Assembly: GCA_016707205.1 (NCBI GenBank)
Contig: JADJHZ010000020.1
Location: 1-37,984 of the forward strand
Source: Haliscomenobacter sp.
GTDB lineage: Bacteria > Bacteroidota > Bacteroidia > Chitinophagales > Saprospiraceae
DNA length: 37,984 bases
Direction of reading: 5' to 3'
Below the pieces are notes generated by a model. The model searched no databases and had not been told where the DNA came from. It saw only the letters and a program-made list of their open reading frames with translations. The translations under genes and the position numbers were made by a program. How positions within the stretch are numbered: the stretch's first letter is position 1; every line of letters begins with the position of its first letter. Of this stretch, positions 1 through 9,775 are shown piece after piece.

Positions 1-802
1 GGACATGAATATCGAGGTGCTGTCTGAAACTACCCACCCGGAGAAATCTTTTCTGCTCGTCGTACTGGTAAACAATGACCTGAAAGACATTTTCTCTGTG
101 CTTTATGAAGATTTGATAAGCAGCATGGCTGCTGAGAATGATGAAAAAAAAAAGTTGATTGCTGAGTTGTTGAACCGACTGGAAAATGGCGCCACTTTAG
201 AGAAAGCTCTTGCCCGGACTTACAGGTGAAGAACAAAGAGGGCTTTTTGGTGAATTGTACATGCTGGACAAAATGCTGGAACGATTGCCTGACAAAAACG
301 CATGCCTGCTTGCATGGACGGGCGCAACCGGACAACCACAGGATTTTCAGGGAATAAGGTGGGCGGTCGAAGTGAAGACCTGTCTTTCCGGCAACCACCA
401 CAAAATCCAAATCAACGGCGAACGGCAGTTAGATACAAGGGCAATTGACTTCGTGGCACCGCACCAGATTATTATCGAAAAATCGAACAGCGAAGGCAAC
501 TCTCTCAATACAATAGTTGACAATGTGGCGGAGCGTATTAAAGATGAATTCTCACTGCTGACAAGATTTCGGAGCTTGCTAGCCGAGGCAGGCTATTTTG
601 ACCATCAGCGGGATTTGTATGAGGAGCCGCAGTATGTGGTTCGGCAGGAAAACAGCTTTGAAGTAAAGGAAGAATTTCCCCGTATCCAACCCGATGAAAT
701 CCGCAACGGGGTAGGTGATTTACGATACGCGGTCAGCGTGGCGGATTGCATCCATTGAAAATTTCAGAAGAAGCCCTGTTCAATAAAATCCAAGGAAAAT
801 GA
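1..802 (+). pseudogene. DUF4420 PD-(D/E)XK nuclease-like protein, 5'-partial, frameshifted
   Basis: This is the C-terminal part of a DUF4420-type protein; its start lies before the window. The first frame runs to 229. The next begins near 213 and reads LTGEEQRGLFGELYML, the helix preceding the nuclease core. It then reads WTGATGQPQDF and AVEVKT (about 340-380), which together give the D...(E)xK pattern of PD-(D/E)XK nucleases. Near 755 a second indel is implied, because shifting the frame there extends the protein with KISEEALFNKIQGK to a TGA at 800-802. That stop overlaps the ATG of the next gene (ATGA), which argues for translational coupling. DUF4420 and AIPR genes are known neighbours in clusters with a Z1 helicase, a MORC-like ATPase, a cytosine methylase and Vsr (established knowledge). 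Those partners would lie upstream and cannot be seen here. The breaks may be real or sequencing errors. Confidence 0.75.
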
Positions 803-3128
803 ATACCACCCCCGAACACCCGGAACTGAAAAAGTTTCATGCCGATCTGATGCAGGAAATTCTGGCAACACAACTATCAGAAGAAGAAGGCGGCATCAAA
901 GAGCAGATTTTTACCCAAATCGCTGCCGATCTCCTTGCCGATGCGGGCGAGACTGAAAACGTGCGGGTAGCCCACGATGAAAAATTAAGCAAACGTGGTA
1001 TTGAGCATAAAATAAACGGGTATGCCCTGCCGGACAATTACGAAACCCTCGACCTTTTTATCACCGTTTTCAACGGCACAGAAGAAATTCAGATAATTCC
1101 AAAACAATCCGTTGATACGGCGGTAAACCGCATCACCAACTTTTTCCGTAACGCCGTTTACAAGGATTATGTCGACGATATCGAAGAGAGTTCCGAAATT
1201 TTCGACCTCGCCCACACCATGAGCGAAGCACCGGAAGTCAAGGAAAACCTGGTCCGGGTGAATATTTTCATCCTGACTGATGGGGTTTACAACGCAGATG
1301 TACCCGAAAGCCGCAAAATTTCCGATTACACGCTTTTTTTCGTGTGGTTGACCTGTATTACCTGTTCAACCTGACGGAAAAATCCCGCATCCCAATTGAA
1401 ATTGATTTTGAGTCTTATGGAACATTGATTCCTTGCATCCCCGCTGTCGGGGATAATGACGAATACCAAGCTTTTCTCGCAGTTTTTCCAGGTGAGCTGC
1501 TTGGCGGGCATTTATGAGAAAATATGGCTCCCGACTACTTGAGCAAAATGTGCGTTCCTTCCTTCAGTTTACGGAAAAATAAATAAAGGCATCCGAAAAA
1601 CTATTCTTGACGAACCACACATGTTCCTTTTGCATACAATAACGGTATTGCAGCGACTGCAGAAGAAATTAAACTGACCAAGCTTCCCAACGGAACCGGC
1701 CAGGCTATATCCTGGATTCGTGATCTTCAAATCGTCAATGGAGGCCAAACCACTGCATCAATTTATCATACCTGGAAAAAGGATAAAACCGATATATCCA
1801 GAATCTATGTGCCATTAAAATTGTCCGTGGTCAAAAACAAAAATAAGTTCAGTGAAATTGTTAGCCGGATTTCAGAGTATGCCAATACTCAGAACAAGGT
1901 TTCTGTAGTAGACCTAAGCAGTAACCATCCATTTCATATTGAGCTTGAAAAGCTTTCACGAACCTTTGGACGCCGCACCTCAAGATAATAGTAACCAAAC
2001 CCGATGGTTTTATGAACGCGCACGAGGGCAATATAAAATGCACTTATCAAGGAAGGTTTTACAAAGCAAAAGAAAGCTTTGAATCCAAGAATCCACGCTC
2101 TCAAGTTTTCAAAAAAGAAGACCTGGCAAAATATGTAAATGCCTGGCAAGAAGTTTTTGATGGAAAAAAATTGGTAATCGGGCCACATACAGTAGTCAGA
2201 GGGGGACAAAAAAATTTTGTACAGTTCGTCAACTTTAACCTTGTCAGGAATCCAGACAATATATATTTCGAGGATACAGTTGCAAAAATGATCCTTTTCA
2301 GAAGTACCGAGAGAATATATGGAGTTAAACCTAATGCTATTGGGGATATGCGGTATATTACGGTGCCATATTCCATTGCCTGGCTTGGTTTTAAGACTGA
2401 AAACAAACTTGATCTTTATAAAATATGGAAGCACCAATCGCTCTCTGAAGATTTAAAAAAGTTTTTACGTCAGATAATGGAAAATGTGGAAAAATTTATC
2501 CGGGAAAAAGCTCCAGGGTCATTGTATGGAGAGTGGGCCAAAAGGAAGAATGTTGGAATGCGCTAAAAACCAAAGACTTTCACATCGACATAAGTACAAT
2601 TAGTAAAGACTTGCAGAAGGATGAGGGAAATTTATCAAGACGACGTGTCAATGAGGAAGATCAATCCAAGAAAGAATATCTTGAAGCAATTAACCGAATC
2701 AGGTCGGTAACCAGTAAAGGTTGGAAAATTATTGAAAAATGGGGTCCGGAAACCAATCGGTTAATCAGTTCAGCAAAGGGATATCGCCTTCAATCTCTCG
2801 CAAGTCGGCTGGGTTCCGGATCCAAGATTTTAGATTCTGAAAGAAACAGCGGTCTGAGAATTTTAGATTTTGTACTGGGCAATTGAACCCGAACTTTTGG
2901 GAAATTGAAGAAGAAATTGAAGACACAACTGATGGAAAGAAGATGCGCCGAAATTTCAGAAGATTTAATTCGGCAATGATCGCTTTTGACCGTCAGCACA
3001 AGCGTTTAGAGGATTATAAATTTCGTTTTATGAAAGAGGCGCTTAACAAACCTCAACCTTGGGATGACAAAACAATTAAATTTATGGCATCGAATTATTA
3101 TAAACTTAAAAGTATGGTTTCCGAATAA
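799..3128 (+). pseudogene. AIPR family abortive infection phage resistance protein, multiply frameshifted
   Basis: Piecing the frames together gives one AIPR-family protein of about 770 residues. Successive segments carry the family landmarks: an N-terminal stretch to 1340, LYYLFNLTEK (about 1350), YEKYGSRLLEQNVRSFL (about 1520), AYNNGIAATAEEI (about 1635), IVNGGQTTASIY (about 1733), EYANTQNKVSVVDL (about 1877), QTRWFYERARGQY (about 1996) and then an open frame to 2566. The C-terminal pieces continue to 2886 and 3128. Breaks fall near 1335, 1512, 1573, 1630, 1969, 2038, 2080, 2545 and 2885. Several are repaired by adding one base to an A or T run, for example the T4 at about 1628-1631 and the A-rich stretch at 2036-2039. 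AIPR proteins act in phage defence beside DUF4420 and Z1 genes. The intact order of motifs shows a recently working gene or an uncorrected sequence. Confidence 0.8.
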
Positions 3129-3146
3129 AAGAGAATTAATATACCT

Positions 3147-3177
3147 CCTTAACGCCCAAACGCCTTAACGCCCAAAC
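3147..3177. repeat. Tandem 15-mer also found at 7795
   Basis: CCTTAACGCCCAAAC occurs at 3147-3161 and again at 3163-3177, a 16-base period. An identical third copy lies in another intergenic gap at 7795-7809. This is a dispersed intergenic repeat of unknown function. Confidence 0.8.
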
Positions 3178-3605
3178 CCTTCCCCATTCCCGGAATACCA
3201 TTCCGGTCAACAGCCTCGGATTGAAAATCCGAGCTACATCATGTACATCCTTTAATCCTGCAAATCACAGTTCAGACAACTAAGCAATGCCCCAACCGGC
3301 AATAGAATCTGCACGCAATCTGAAGATTGCCGGAGCGTAGTTTGAAAACTACGAACAACAGGGGGGCAACAGTCTAGGATTGAAAATCCGAGCTACATCC
3401 TGGCCATCCTTTAATCCTGCAAATCACAGTTCAGACAACTAAGCACTGCCCCAACCGGCAATAGAATCTGCACGCAGCAATCTGAAGATTGAACGAAAGC
3501 GTAGACGGAAGTCTACGCACAACAGATCGAAGTCTCCAGACTTCCACCAGCGCGTTGGATTACAAATCCGAGCTGCCTCCCCTACATCCTTTACATCCTG
3601 CAAAT
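3178..3605. repeat. Duplicated intergenic repeat with GAA-loop palindromes
   Basis: No gene is seen between 3129 and 3636. A block of about 120 bases at 3211-3330 is repeated nearly exactly at 3370-3490, and a third partial copy lies at 3555-3605 (ATCCTTTACATCCTGCAAAT). The block contains short perfect palindromes with a GAA-type centre, such as CGGATTGAAAATCCG, GTAGTTTGAAAACTAC and GCGTAGACGGAAGTCTACGC. These resemble REP-type intergenic elements, possibly spread by a REP-associated tyrosine transposase elsewhere in the genome (inference). Confidence 0.8.
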
Positions 3606-3636
3606 TTGTATCTTGCCCAACAACCCAAAGCACCCA

Positions 3637-4944
3637 ATGGAAAATCCTTCCCAATCCCCCGCTCCAAACGCCTGGCTGGAGAAGCTGGAGCTCGATAGCT
3701 GGCAGGCGGAACTCATCATCTCCGGTATCGCGATCTACGGCTCCCTGCAATTGCCGGGGCTTATCGAAACCCTCGTCAATCTGGTGATCGTCAACCTGCC
3801 GGGAGATTATCATTATCTGTTCTACTTCGTGTTCTGGTACCTGCTGCTGGCGGCAACCACGTTCATTACCAGCTTCATCGGGCATTTCCTGCTTCGCTCG
3901 CTTTGGGTGGGGCTGGTGGGCCTGGCTTCGGTCTTCCCCAACGGGGTGAATACCAAATCCGACCTGTTCAGCAAACATTACCTCGAGCAGGCAGCGCGCG
4001 ATTTTAGCGACGTACGCAGCTTCAACCAGAAACTCGACGAGCTGTGCAGCCTGATGTTTGCCATGAGTTTCTCTATCTCCCTGACCATGGTCGTTTTTTC
4101 CATCCAGTTGCTCTTCGCCATGGTCGTTTCCGGAATCCTCCACAGCCTGGTTCCCGGCATCGGGATCAAAACCGCCTTTCTCGGGTACCTGGGGCTGATG
4201 GTCCTCCCGGCCCTCCTGGGCGGAATCTTGAACATCAAACCCCTGCGGGATAAACCCTGGGTGCAAAAGATCCACTATCCCCTGCTGAATAAGGTGTTCG
4301 GAAAAGTGATCTTCCTCTTCTTTTACCGGCCCGTTTATTACATCAACTTCATACTCAATACTAATTTCACCAAAAGCAGCCTGTTCGCCTTCTTTGGTTC
4401 GTATTTCGCCATCGCGATCGTGGTCGGTTCCGTTTTTCTCCTGAATTCCAATGCGATCCTGCTCCTGGAAAACGCCCTTTTTGCCCGAAGCAACCGCAGC
4501 GACCGCATCTATTCCCTCCATTATGCCGATCAATCCCCGTCCGAAGCGCCTTTCTTCCCCGAAATCGAATCGGACTTCATCGATAAACCCTGGCTCAAGG
4601 TCTTCGTCCCAATCCTTGGCAGAGACGAAGGTATCCTCAAAAAACGCTGTTCGCCCTACAAAGACGACGACAAGCTTTCTGATAAAGAAAACCGGGAAGC
4701 CGCCCGAGCTGCCCGCACCGACTGCCTGCTAAACTACCTGAGCGTTTCTATCGACGGCAAACCCGTCAATAGGCCGTCCCTGAAAAAATACGACCACCCC
4801 CGCGGCAAAACGCCCGGCGTAATGCTCCATATCCCCCTGGATTCCCTCCCCGCCGGCGAACATACCCTCCAAATCGATTTCGCCGACCAAAGCGAGGATG
4901 GGGAAAAACGGCGGTATATCATTCCGTTTTGGACTCAATTTTAG
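3637..4944 (+). CDS. Multi-pass membrane protein of unknown function
   Basis: The protein has 435 residues when started at the ATG at 3637; an in-frame TTG at 3613 is possible but less likely. The N-terminal 300 residues hold five to seven hydrophobic segments, among them FYFVFWYLLLAATTFITSFI, a central block reading SLTMVVFSIQLLFAMVV, and one near residue 270 reading FAFFGSYFAIAIVVGSVFLL. The remaining 130 or so residues are soluble and charged and end in a beta-rich stretch, MLHIPLDSLPAGEHTLQIDF, which resembles a small immunoglobulin-like or carbohydrate-binding fold. I do not recognise the family. It stands alone, facing the convergent hydrolase gene across a tandem-repeat hairpin. The membrane location is clear from the sequence; no function can be given. 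Confidence 0.85.
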   Translation: MENPSQSPAPNAWLEKLELDSWQAELIISGIAIYGSLQLPGLIETLVNLVIVNLPGDYHYLFYFVFWYLLLAATTFITSFIGHFLLRSLWVGLVGLASVFPNGVNTKSDLFSKHYLEQAARDFSDVRSFNQKLDELCSLMFAMSFSISLTMVVFSIQLLFAMVVSGILHSLVPGIGIKTAFLGYLGLMVLPALLGGILNIKPLRDKPWVQKIHYPLLNKVFGKVIFLFFYRPVYYINFILNTNFTKSSLFAFFGSYFAIAIVVGSVFLLNSNAILLLENALFARSNRSDRIYSLHYADQSPSEAPFFPEIESDFIDKPWLKVFVPILGRDEGILKKRCSPYKDDDKLSDKENREAARAARTDCLLNYLSVSIDGKPVNRPSLKKYDHPRGKTPGVMLHIPLDSLPAGEHTLQIDFADQSEDGEKRRYIIPFWTQF

Positions 4945-5031
4945 GATGTAGAGGATGTAAATGGATGTAACTACATCCTCTACATCCTCTACATCCCCTA
5001 CATCCTCTACATCCTCTACATCCCCTACTCC
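4944..5031. repeat. 9-base tandem repeat and terminator-like hairpin
   Basis: A unit close to TACATCCTC is repeated about seven times over 4972-5026. The segment at 4944-4959 is the exact reverse complement of 4972-4987, giving a 16-base-pair stem with a 12-base loop. It lies between two convergent genes and could end transcription in both directions, although there is no clear T run. Confidence 0.75.
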
Positions 5032-7614
5032 ATCCACACCCTGGTGACCCCCATTCCATGCCGGCGGTAGATCTCCTCCTGCGGGATGCCAGGGCCAATG
5101 GAGATTTGCAGCGTTTCGGCGTCCTGGAGGGAGAAAGCGCCCGGTTGGGGCTGGAAAAAGTAGGGCAAAAAGGTCGGATAAGGGCGGGGCAGGGTAACGA
5201 TCGGAACGGGGGCAAGCTGGGTCAGGTCAAGGCGGTAGACGCCCCCTTCCGGCAGCAGGTCTATCGTACCGCCAAAAGCGCTGCCGTCTTTCTGGATCAG
5301 GGCGAGCTGCACTTTGCAAGGCTTGTCGTTGAGGGAACGCCCTTTGATATACAGGTATTTTTTTGCGCCCCGGTCTCCTTTTCGGCCTTCGGTTTTGTCG
5401 CCAAAGTAAAAGCGCATGCTGTAGTCGTGGACGGGCTGAGCAAATAGGTTTTCCGGGTCTTCGGTGGATAGTTGGTCCAGATCGATACGCAATTCCGCCT
5501 CTCCAGGCGCCGGCAGGGGCTGAAGGGAAGAACTGCGCAGCCAGCGGCGGTTGAGTTGGGGCGCGTCCTTCAGGGCATCAAACAACACCAGCGGGAATTC
5601 CATCGCAACGACCGGAACCTCATAGGTTTTTTCCCCGAAGAAGTCCCAGGCGTAGGGCGGTTTGGGAACCCCGGAAGGAAACGTGGTCGTCCGGTCTTGT
5701 TCCTCTACCGCGATATGGTAGCGCAGAAATCCCGGGCCGGTCAGGTTTTCCGGAATCACCGCCCGGTAGCGGTACCCGCCCACCGGGTTCATCGCAATGC
5801 GGTGCTGGCGGTATTGTGGGCCATACGCGTAGAGGTAAACGGATTGGGGCGCCTCCCGGGAAGCAACAAACGCTTCTACGGTAAATGGCAAATCGGCCGT
5901 CAGCTCGGCCGGCGGTTCGTGGATCACATAGGTCTCCCGGAGGGATCCCTTCCGGGGCGGCAAAAGCGCCCAGCGTATGGTAGCGAAAGCGGTCGCCAGG
6001 CTTTTGAGCAGGTTGTATCCCGTTGCGCGCCAGCAGGTAAACCCCGGGCCGCACGGCAAACGTGTTTCCTTCCACGACGGCGGTATGGGTATTGCCCTGG
6101 TTCATGGGCGTTACCTTAAAGGCGCCCCCCAGATCGGGCAGGTCGACCGACATAGACCAGGCGCGGTAGTTGATTTTGGTCACTTCCTGATCCAGGCTGT
6201 TGCGGCCAAAGGGATTATGGAATGGAAGGGCATCGGGCATTACTTCGAGCCGCCAAATGCCGGGCTGGAGCTGATCCAGGAAGTAAGCCCCCGTGCCGTC
6301 GTACCGGACCACGGAGGAAGAACCTACCCCGGCAATCCGCTTCAGCGCCTCCGGGCCTGGATGCGGCGTAGGCGTGGAATTCGTATAGTAAAACACCGTG
6401 TCGGCAACCAGTTCCGCCAGATCCTGGGCGTAGTCCACCCGGAAAGGGCCAAAGCGGGCGTTGTCGGGGTAAGCGCCCAAATCGGCGTAGCGCGGGACAC
6501 GCCGGAACACTTCTCCGGAAATCATCAGCGCCAGCGCTTTGCCGGGCGTATACGCCAGGTTCATATAATGGGTGTTGTACTCGGGGTTGGCATAGGCCGA
6601 GTACAGCGGGTCGTAGGCAAAATGGGTGGCGAACTGGATTCCCGCCTGCCGGAAGCTGCGCGCCATAGCAGGGTAGATATAGGAGCGGTTGACGTCGGCT
6701 GCGTCAAACTCATACACGTACTTGGCCATGCGCCCAAATCCGGGGTCGCCCGCAAAAGGAATGGCGTAGCGGTCGACGTTGGGCAGGAAGTTGCCCCGAA
6801 GTTCGCGCTGCGCGCCCAGTCCGGTGGGGTACCATTGAAACGTCCCTCCCTGCATATCCGACTTAAAGTAGGCATCAGCCAGGTGAACGCTGTGGCTGAT
6901 GTTGTAAAACACCGGCTTCTGGCAGCCCGTGCCGCGCATAGCGGCAATCATGCGGTTGATGAAAGCGGTAACCTGTTCGGGCGCTTCCCGGTGGTGCGGT
7001 TCGTTGGATACCTCAAAAGCCAGAATGGCGGGATCGTCCTTGTAGGCGATTTTGGTATACGGGTTGACGTGGTTGAGAAACTGCGCCAGATAGCGCTCCT
7101 GAGCGGCAATGGCTTCCGGGTTGGTCAGGCAGGCGTCTTTGCCGAACTTATGGGAAAACCCGGGCGTGTCCTCGTCAGGTTCGGGCCAGCCGTTTCCCCA
7201 GAAGGCGATCGGCGTCAGCACCATGCGCATCCCCTGGGCTTTCATTTTAAACAGCATATAGTCGAACAGCTTCAACTGCTCGTTGGAAAGCAAATTCCCC
7301 ACGGTATCGCTGATCTCCGTGTCCCAAACGTGGACGCGGAACAGATCAAACCCCAGCCTGGAAAAATGGTACAGATCGCGGTCGATCTCCTGTTCCGGCT
7401 TCAGGCCAAGCCGTTTAGCGTTGCGGTAAGCAAAAGCAAATGGCAGGGTGTAATTCACCCCAAAGCCGTGGATTTCAGCACCGTTCTCTTCCCAAACCAT
7501 CACCCCCTCTCCGTCGACCTTTACCCGGGATTGACCAGAGAGCGGACGGGCGCTTAAAAAAAGGAGAAACAGGACCCCAAAGCCCAAAATTCTTGGAAAA
7601 TGCCGCGTACGCAT
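5025..7614 (-). CDS. Secreted GH5-like glycoside hydrolase, one frameshift
   Basis: The protein begins with a signal peptide (LGFGVLFLLFLSARPLSGQ, about residues 10-28) followed by a TIM-barrel domain. The acid/base motif EVSNEP lies at residues 201-206, and a likely nucleophile Glu is in YVYEFDAADV (E302). This is the arrangement of GH5-type cellulases and mannanases. The first frame reads to near 5950, then a single-base break within GAAGGGATCC moves the protein into the frame ending at 5025. The C-terminal part (RETYVIHEPPAELTADLPF onward) is beta-rich and probably carries accessory domains. Joined, the product has about 860 residues. The break falls inside a well-conserved stretch, so a sequencing error is as likely as a real mutation. 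Substrate is not predictable; polysaccharide cleavage outside the cell is the inferred role, in keeping with the GH95-like and GHL10 genes further along. Confidence 0.75.
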
Positions 7615-7964
7615 GGGAATATTTGTTTTTGGTTAAAAAGTAAATCCTTGCGAAGATAAGGAAAAAATGGGGTCGGGGCAGAGCCTCATGGAAGTACAGG
7701 AGGTAGGGTGCGAGTTGCGAAGTTACGGGGTTGCGAAGTTACGGGGTTGCGAGGTACGAAGTACAAGATACGAAGTAAGGAAGACGCCTTAACCCCTTAA
7801 CGCCCAAACGCCTAAACTTTTCCCCTTGCACCGCTTCCGTTTTTTTGTTACCTTAGGAGATGCATGACAAGGGAGGAAAACGGTTTTCCTCCGTCTTCCG
7901 CACCCTCCTCCCAATGCCATGGCTAGAGGTATATATTGATTCTTGCACCTCAATCCAACGCTTT
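7615..7964. repeat. Divergent intergenic region with 16-base tandem repeat
   Basis: There is no gene between the divergent hydrolase and baeRF-like genes. A 16-base unit, GTTGCGAAGTTACGGG, occurs at 7714-7729 and 7730-7745, with a third partial copy to 7753. The dispersed CCTTAACGCCCAAAC element lies at 7795-7809. Promoters for both flanking genes must lie here, but no convincing box was found. Confidence 0.7.
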
Positions 7965-9125
7965 ATGGCAATCTTATCCAAAGAAGAATTTGGGACCCTG
8001 GCCAGTATGCGCCAGCCGGTCTGTGTGTCCGTTTTTATCCCTACGCACCGGGAAGGGCAGCCTGTACTGAACCAGGTGGACGCGCTGGTGCTTAAAAACA
8101 AGCTCAAAGAGATTAAAGACCAGCTTGAAAAAGAAGGCATGCCCCAGTTGAAAATCCGGCAATTCCTTTCTCCAATCGAATCCCTCGTCAAAGACTCGGG
8201 GTTTTGGAGAGGCCATTTGGGCGGCCTGGCCATTTTCCTCGCCGACCGCTTTTTCAAAACCTACGCCTTGCCCATCCGCTTTGCCGAATTCTACTATGTC
8301 GGAAACAGTTTCTATACCAAGCCGCTTCTGCCTGTTTTCAGCGGAGACGGGCCGTATTTCATTCTGTCCCTGGACCTGGAACATATCCGGTTCTACCGGG
8401 CTTCCCGGTACAGCATTCAGGAGATTTCCGTAAAACACCTCGTTCCTTCCAAGTTAGAAGAGGTCGTAGGATACGACTATGAGCAAAAATCCGTCCAATT
8501 CCACAGCGTCCCGCAGGGCGGAAAGAAAGGGGTCTTTCACGGACACGGCGAAGGGAAAGACGACCGAAAGGAGGAAATCAAACGCTTCCTGAAGGCGGTA
8601 GACAAAGGCCTGACGACTATTTTACACCAGGAAAAAGCGCCTTTGGTGCTTGCTTGCCAGGATTTCTATTTTCCGATCTACCAATCCGTTACCGTATATC
8701 CGCACTTGTTTCCCAAGCACCTGACGGGAGACCACCCGCAAAACGCCCCCAACTGGCTCCACGAAAAAGCCTGGGACCTCGTCCAGCCTTACTTTGACCA
8801 GGACCGAAAAAACTACCTGGACCGCTTTTTCCAATTCCAGGACACGCCCAAAGCATCTTCCGATATCCGGGAAATCGTCCCGGCTGCTGTTGCAGGAAAA
8901 ATTGAGGCGTTGTTCGTAAATAACCAAACCGACCTCTGGGGACAATACGCTCCTGCGGGGAACAAAGTCACGATCGAGGAAAACCCAAGGGCATCCAGCG
9001 TTTCCCTTCTCGATCTCGCCGCCGAGCACACCCTGCTCAACCGGGGAATGGCTTACCTGTTTTCCAGCGAAGAAATTCCGGAAATGAAAAAGCCTGCATT
9101 TGCGATTTTTCGTTACGGCAATTAA
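7965..9125 (+). CDS. baeRF family 3-like protein (bacterial archaeo-eukaryotic release factor-like)
   Basis: The protein has 386 residues from the ATG at 7965 (MAILSKEEFGTLASMRQPV). An upstream in-frame ATG at 7860 would add a poorly family-like leader. The opening CVSVFIPTHREG, the middle HIRFYRASR, and the stretch ending in SLLDLAAEHTLLNRGMAYL follow the pattern of baeRF family 3, bacterial homologues of eRF1 domain 2/3 predicted to act on ribosomes or peptidyl-tRNA (established as a computational prediction, not as biochemistry). No GGQ catalytic loop is visible; a Gly/His-rich stretch, GVFHGHGEGKDD, sits in the middle. The gene is convergent with the glucosaminidase gene, and the two stops share the palindrome TTAA at 9122-9125. 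The family call is from memory of the motif pattern. Confidence 0.6.
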   Translation: MAILSKEEFGTLASMRQPVCVSVFIPTHREGQPVLNQVDALVLKNKLKEIKDQLEKEGMPQLKIRQFLSPIESLVKDSGFWRGHLGGLAIFLADRFFKTYALPIRFAEFYYVGNSFYTKPLLPVFSGDGPYFILSLDLEHIRFYRASRYSIQEISVKHLVPSKLEEVVGYDYEQKSVQFHSVPQGGKKGVFHGHGEGKDDRKEEIKRFLKAVDKGLTTILHQEKAPLVLACQDFYFPIYQSVTVYPHLFPKHLTGDHPQNAPNWLHEKAWDLVQPYFDQDRKNYLDRFFQFQDTPKASSDIREIVPAAVAGKIEALFVNNQTDLWGQYAPAGNKVTIEENPRASSVSLLDLAAEHTLLNRGMAYLFSSEEIPEMKKPAFAIFRYGN

Positions 9126-9679
9126 CCTCTAACCCGATCCAGCTTATAGCGCCGGATCACGCGCATGAGCTTGCGGGCATAGTGGGGGTCGGTGGCATAC
9201 CCATACTCCTGCAGCCCGTTGGCCCACCCTTCCAGATTGTCCGGAGGGATGCGGAACAAGCCGTCATACCTCGGCTGCGATATTAAGAATTTGGCAAAGT
9301 CCAGATAGCTCTCTTCCGCGTGGGGGTATGCGCGGAAACAATCGCGTACGCGGTGTTTTTTTCCGCGGTAGTACTCCGTCGTTTCCAGGCAATAGCGGGC
9401 TTGATTGCCCCTCGCTTTGATCCCAAAATGGTTGTGGCCCTGTTTTGCCAGTTCGCTCTGCCCCCATCCGCTCTCGAGTCCGCCAACAGCGAGCGGAATG
9501 GCCGGCGGCACACCCGTAAGGTCGTACAACTCCCGGGCCACCGAGCCGTAGGTATCCACGTAGAGGGCGACGTTTTCGGGCCGGTCGGGACGTACGCACT
9601 CCCGATGCCACCAACTCACCAGGAGCCAGGACAATACCGAGATGACCAACAAGCGCCGGAATGATGCATTCCACTTCAT
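9122..9679 (-). CDS. GH73-type endo-beta-N-acetylglucosaminidase (FlgJ/LytG-like)
   Basis: The protein has 185 residues. An N-terminal hydrophobic segment (LLVISVLSWLLVSWW, residues 10-24) acts as a signal or anchor and is followed by a glucosaminidase domain. The catalytic motif GGLESGWGQSELAKQGHNHF includes Glu69, the general acid expected for GH73, and FGIK follows at once as in the family. A second block, FRAYPHAEESYLDFAKFL, and the closing YATDPHYARKLMRVI are also typical. It should cut peptidoglycan glycan strands in the periplasm during growth or daughter cell separation. The open frame continues upstream past 10400, but that stretch lies antisense to the cyclase gene and is not coding. 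The start at 9679 gives the expected leader. Confidence 0.88.
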   Translation of the reverse strand: MKWNASFRRLLVISVLSWLLVSWWHRECVRPDRPENVALYVDTYGSVARELYDLTGVPPAIPLAVGGLESGWGQSELAKQGHNHFGIKARGNQARYCLETTEYYRGKKHRVRDCFRAYPHAEESYLDFAKFLISQPRYDGLFRIPPDNLEGWANGLQEYGYATDPHYARKLMRVIRRYKLDRVRG

Positions 9680-9775
9680 GAAAGAAAGCCGGGTTATATT
9701 TCGGGGGAAAGATAAAACAGTTTGTTCGTCCTTCCCGCTTTTTTGTAAATTGGCAGTCTTAATGACACCCAACCC

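Noticed and set aside
3439..4533. Minus-strand open frame opposite the membrane protein
   Set aside because: Its Gln/His/Glu-rich product mirrors the hydrophobic codons of the true gene on the plus strand.
4972..5031. CRISPR-like repeat array
   Set aside because: The units are nine bases and contiguous without spacers, so it is a simple tandem repeat.
5977..7557. Plus-strand open frame of about 520 codons opposite the GH5-like gene
   Set aside because: The minus strand carries a signal peptide and the GH5 catalytic motifs; the plus-strand product is composition-biased without domains.
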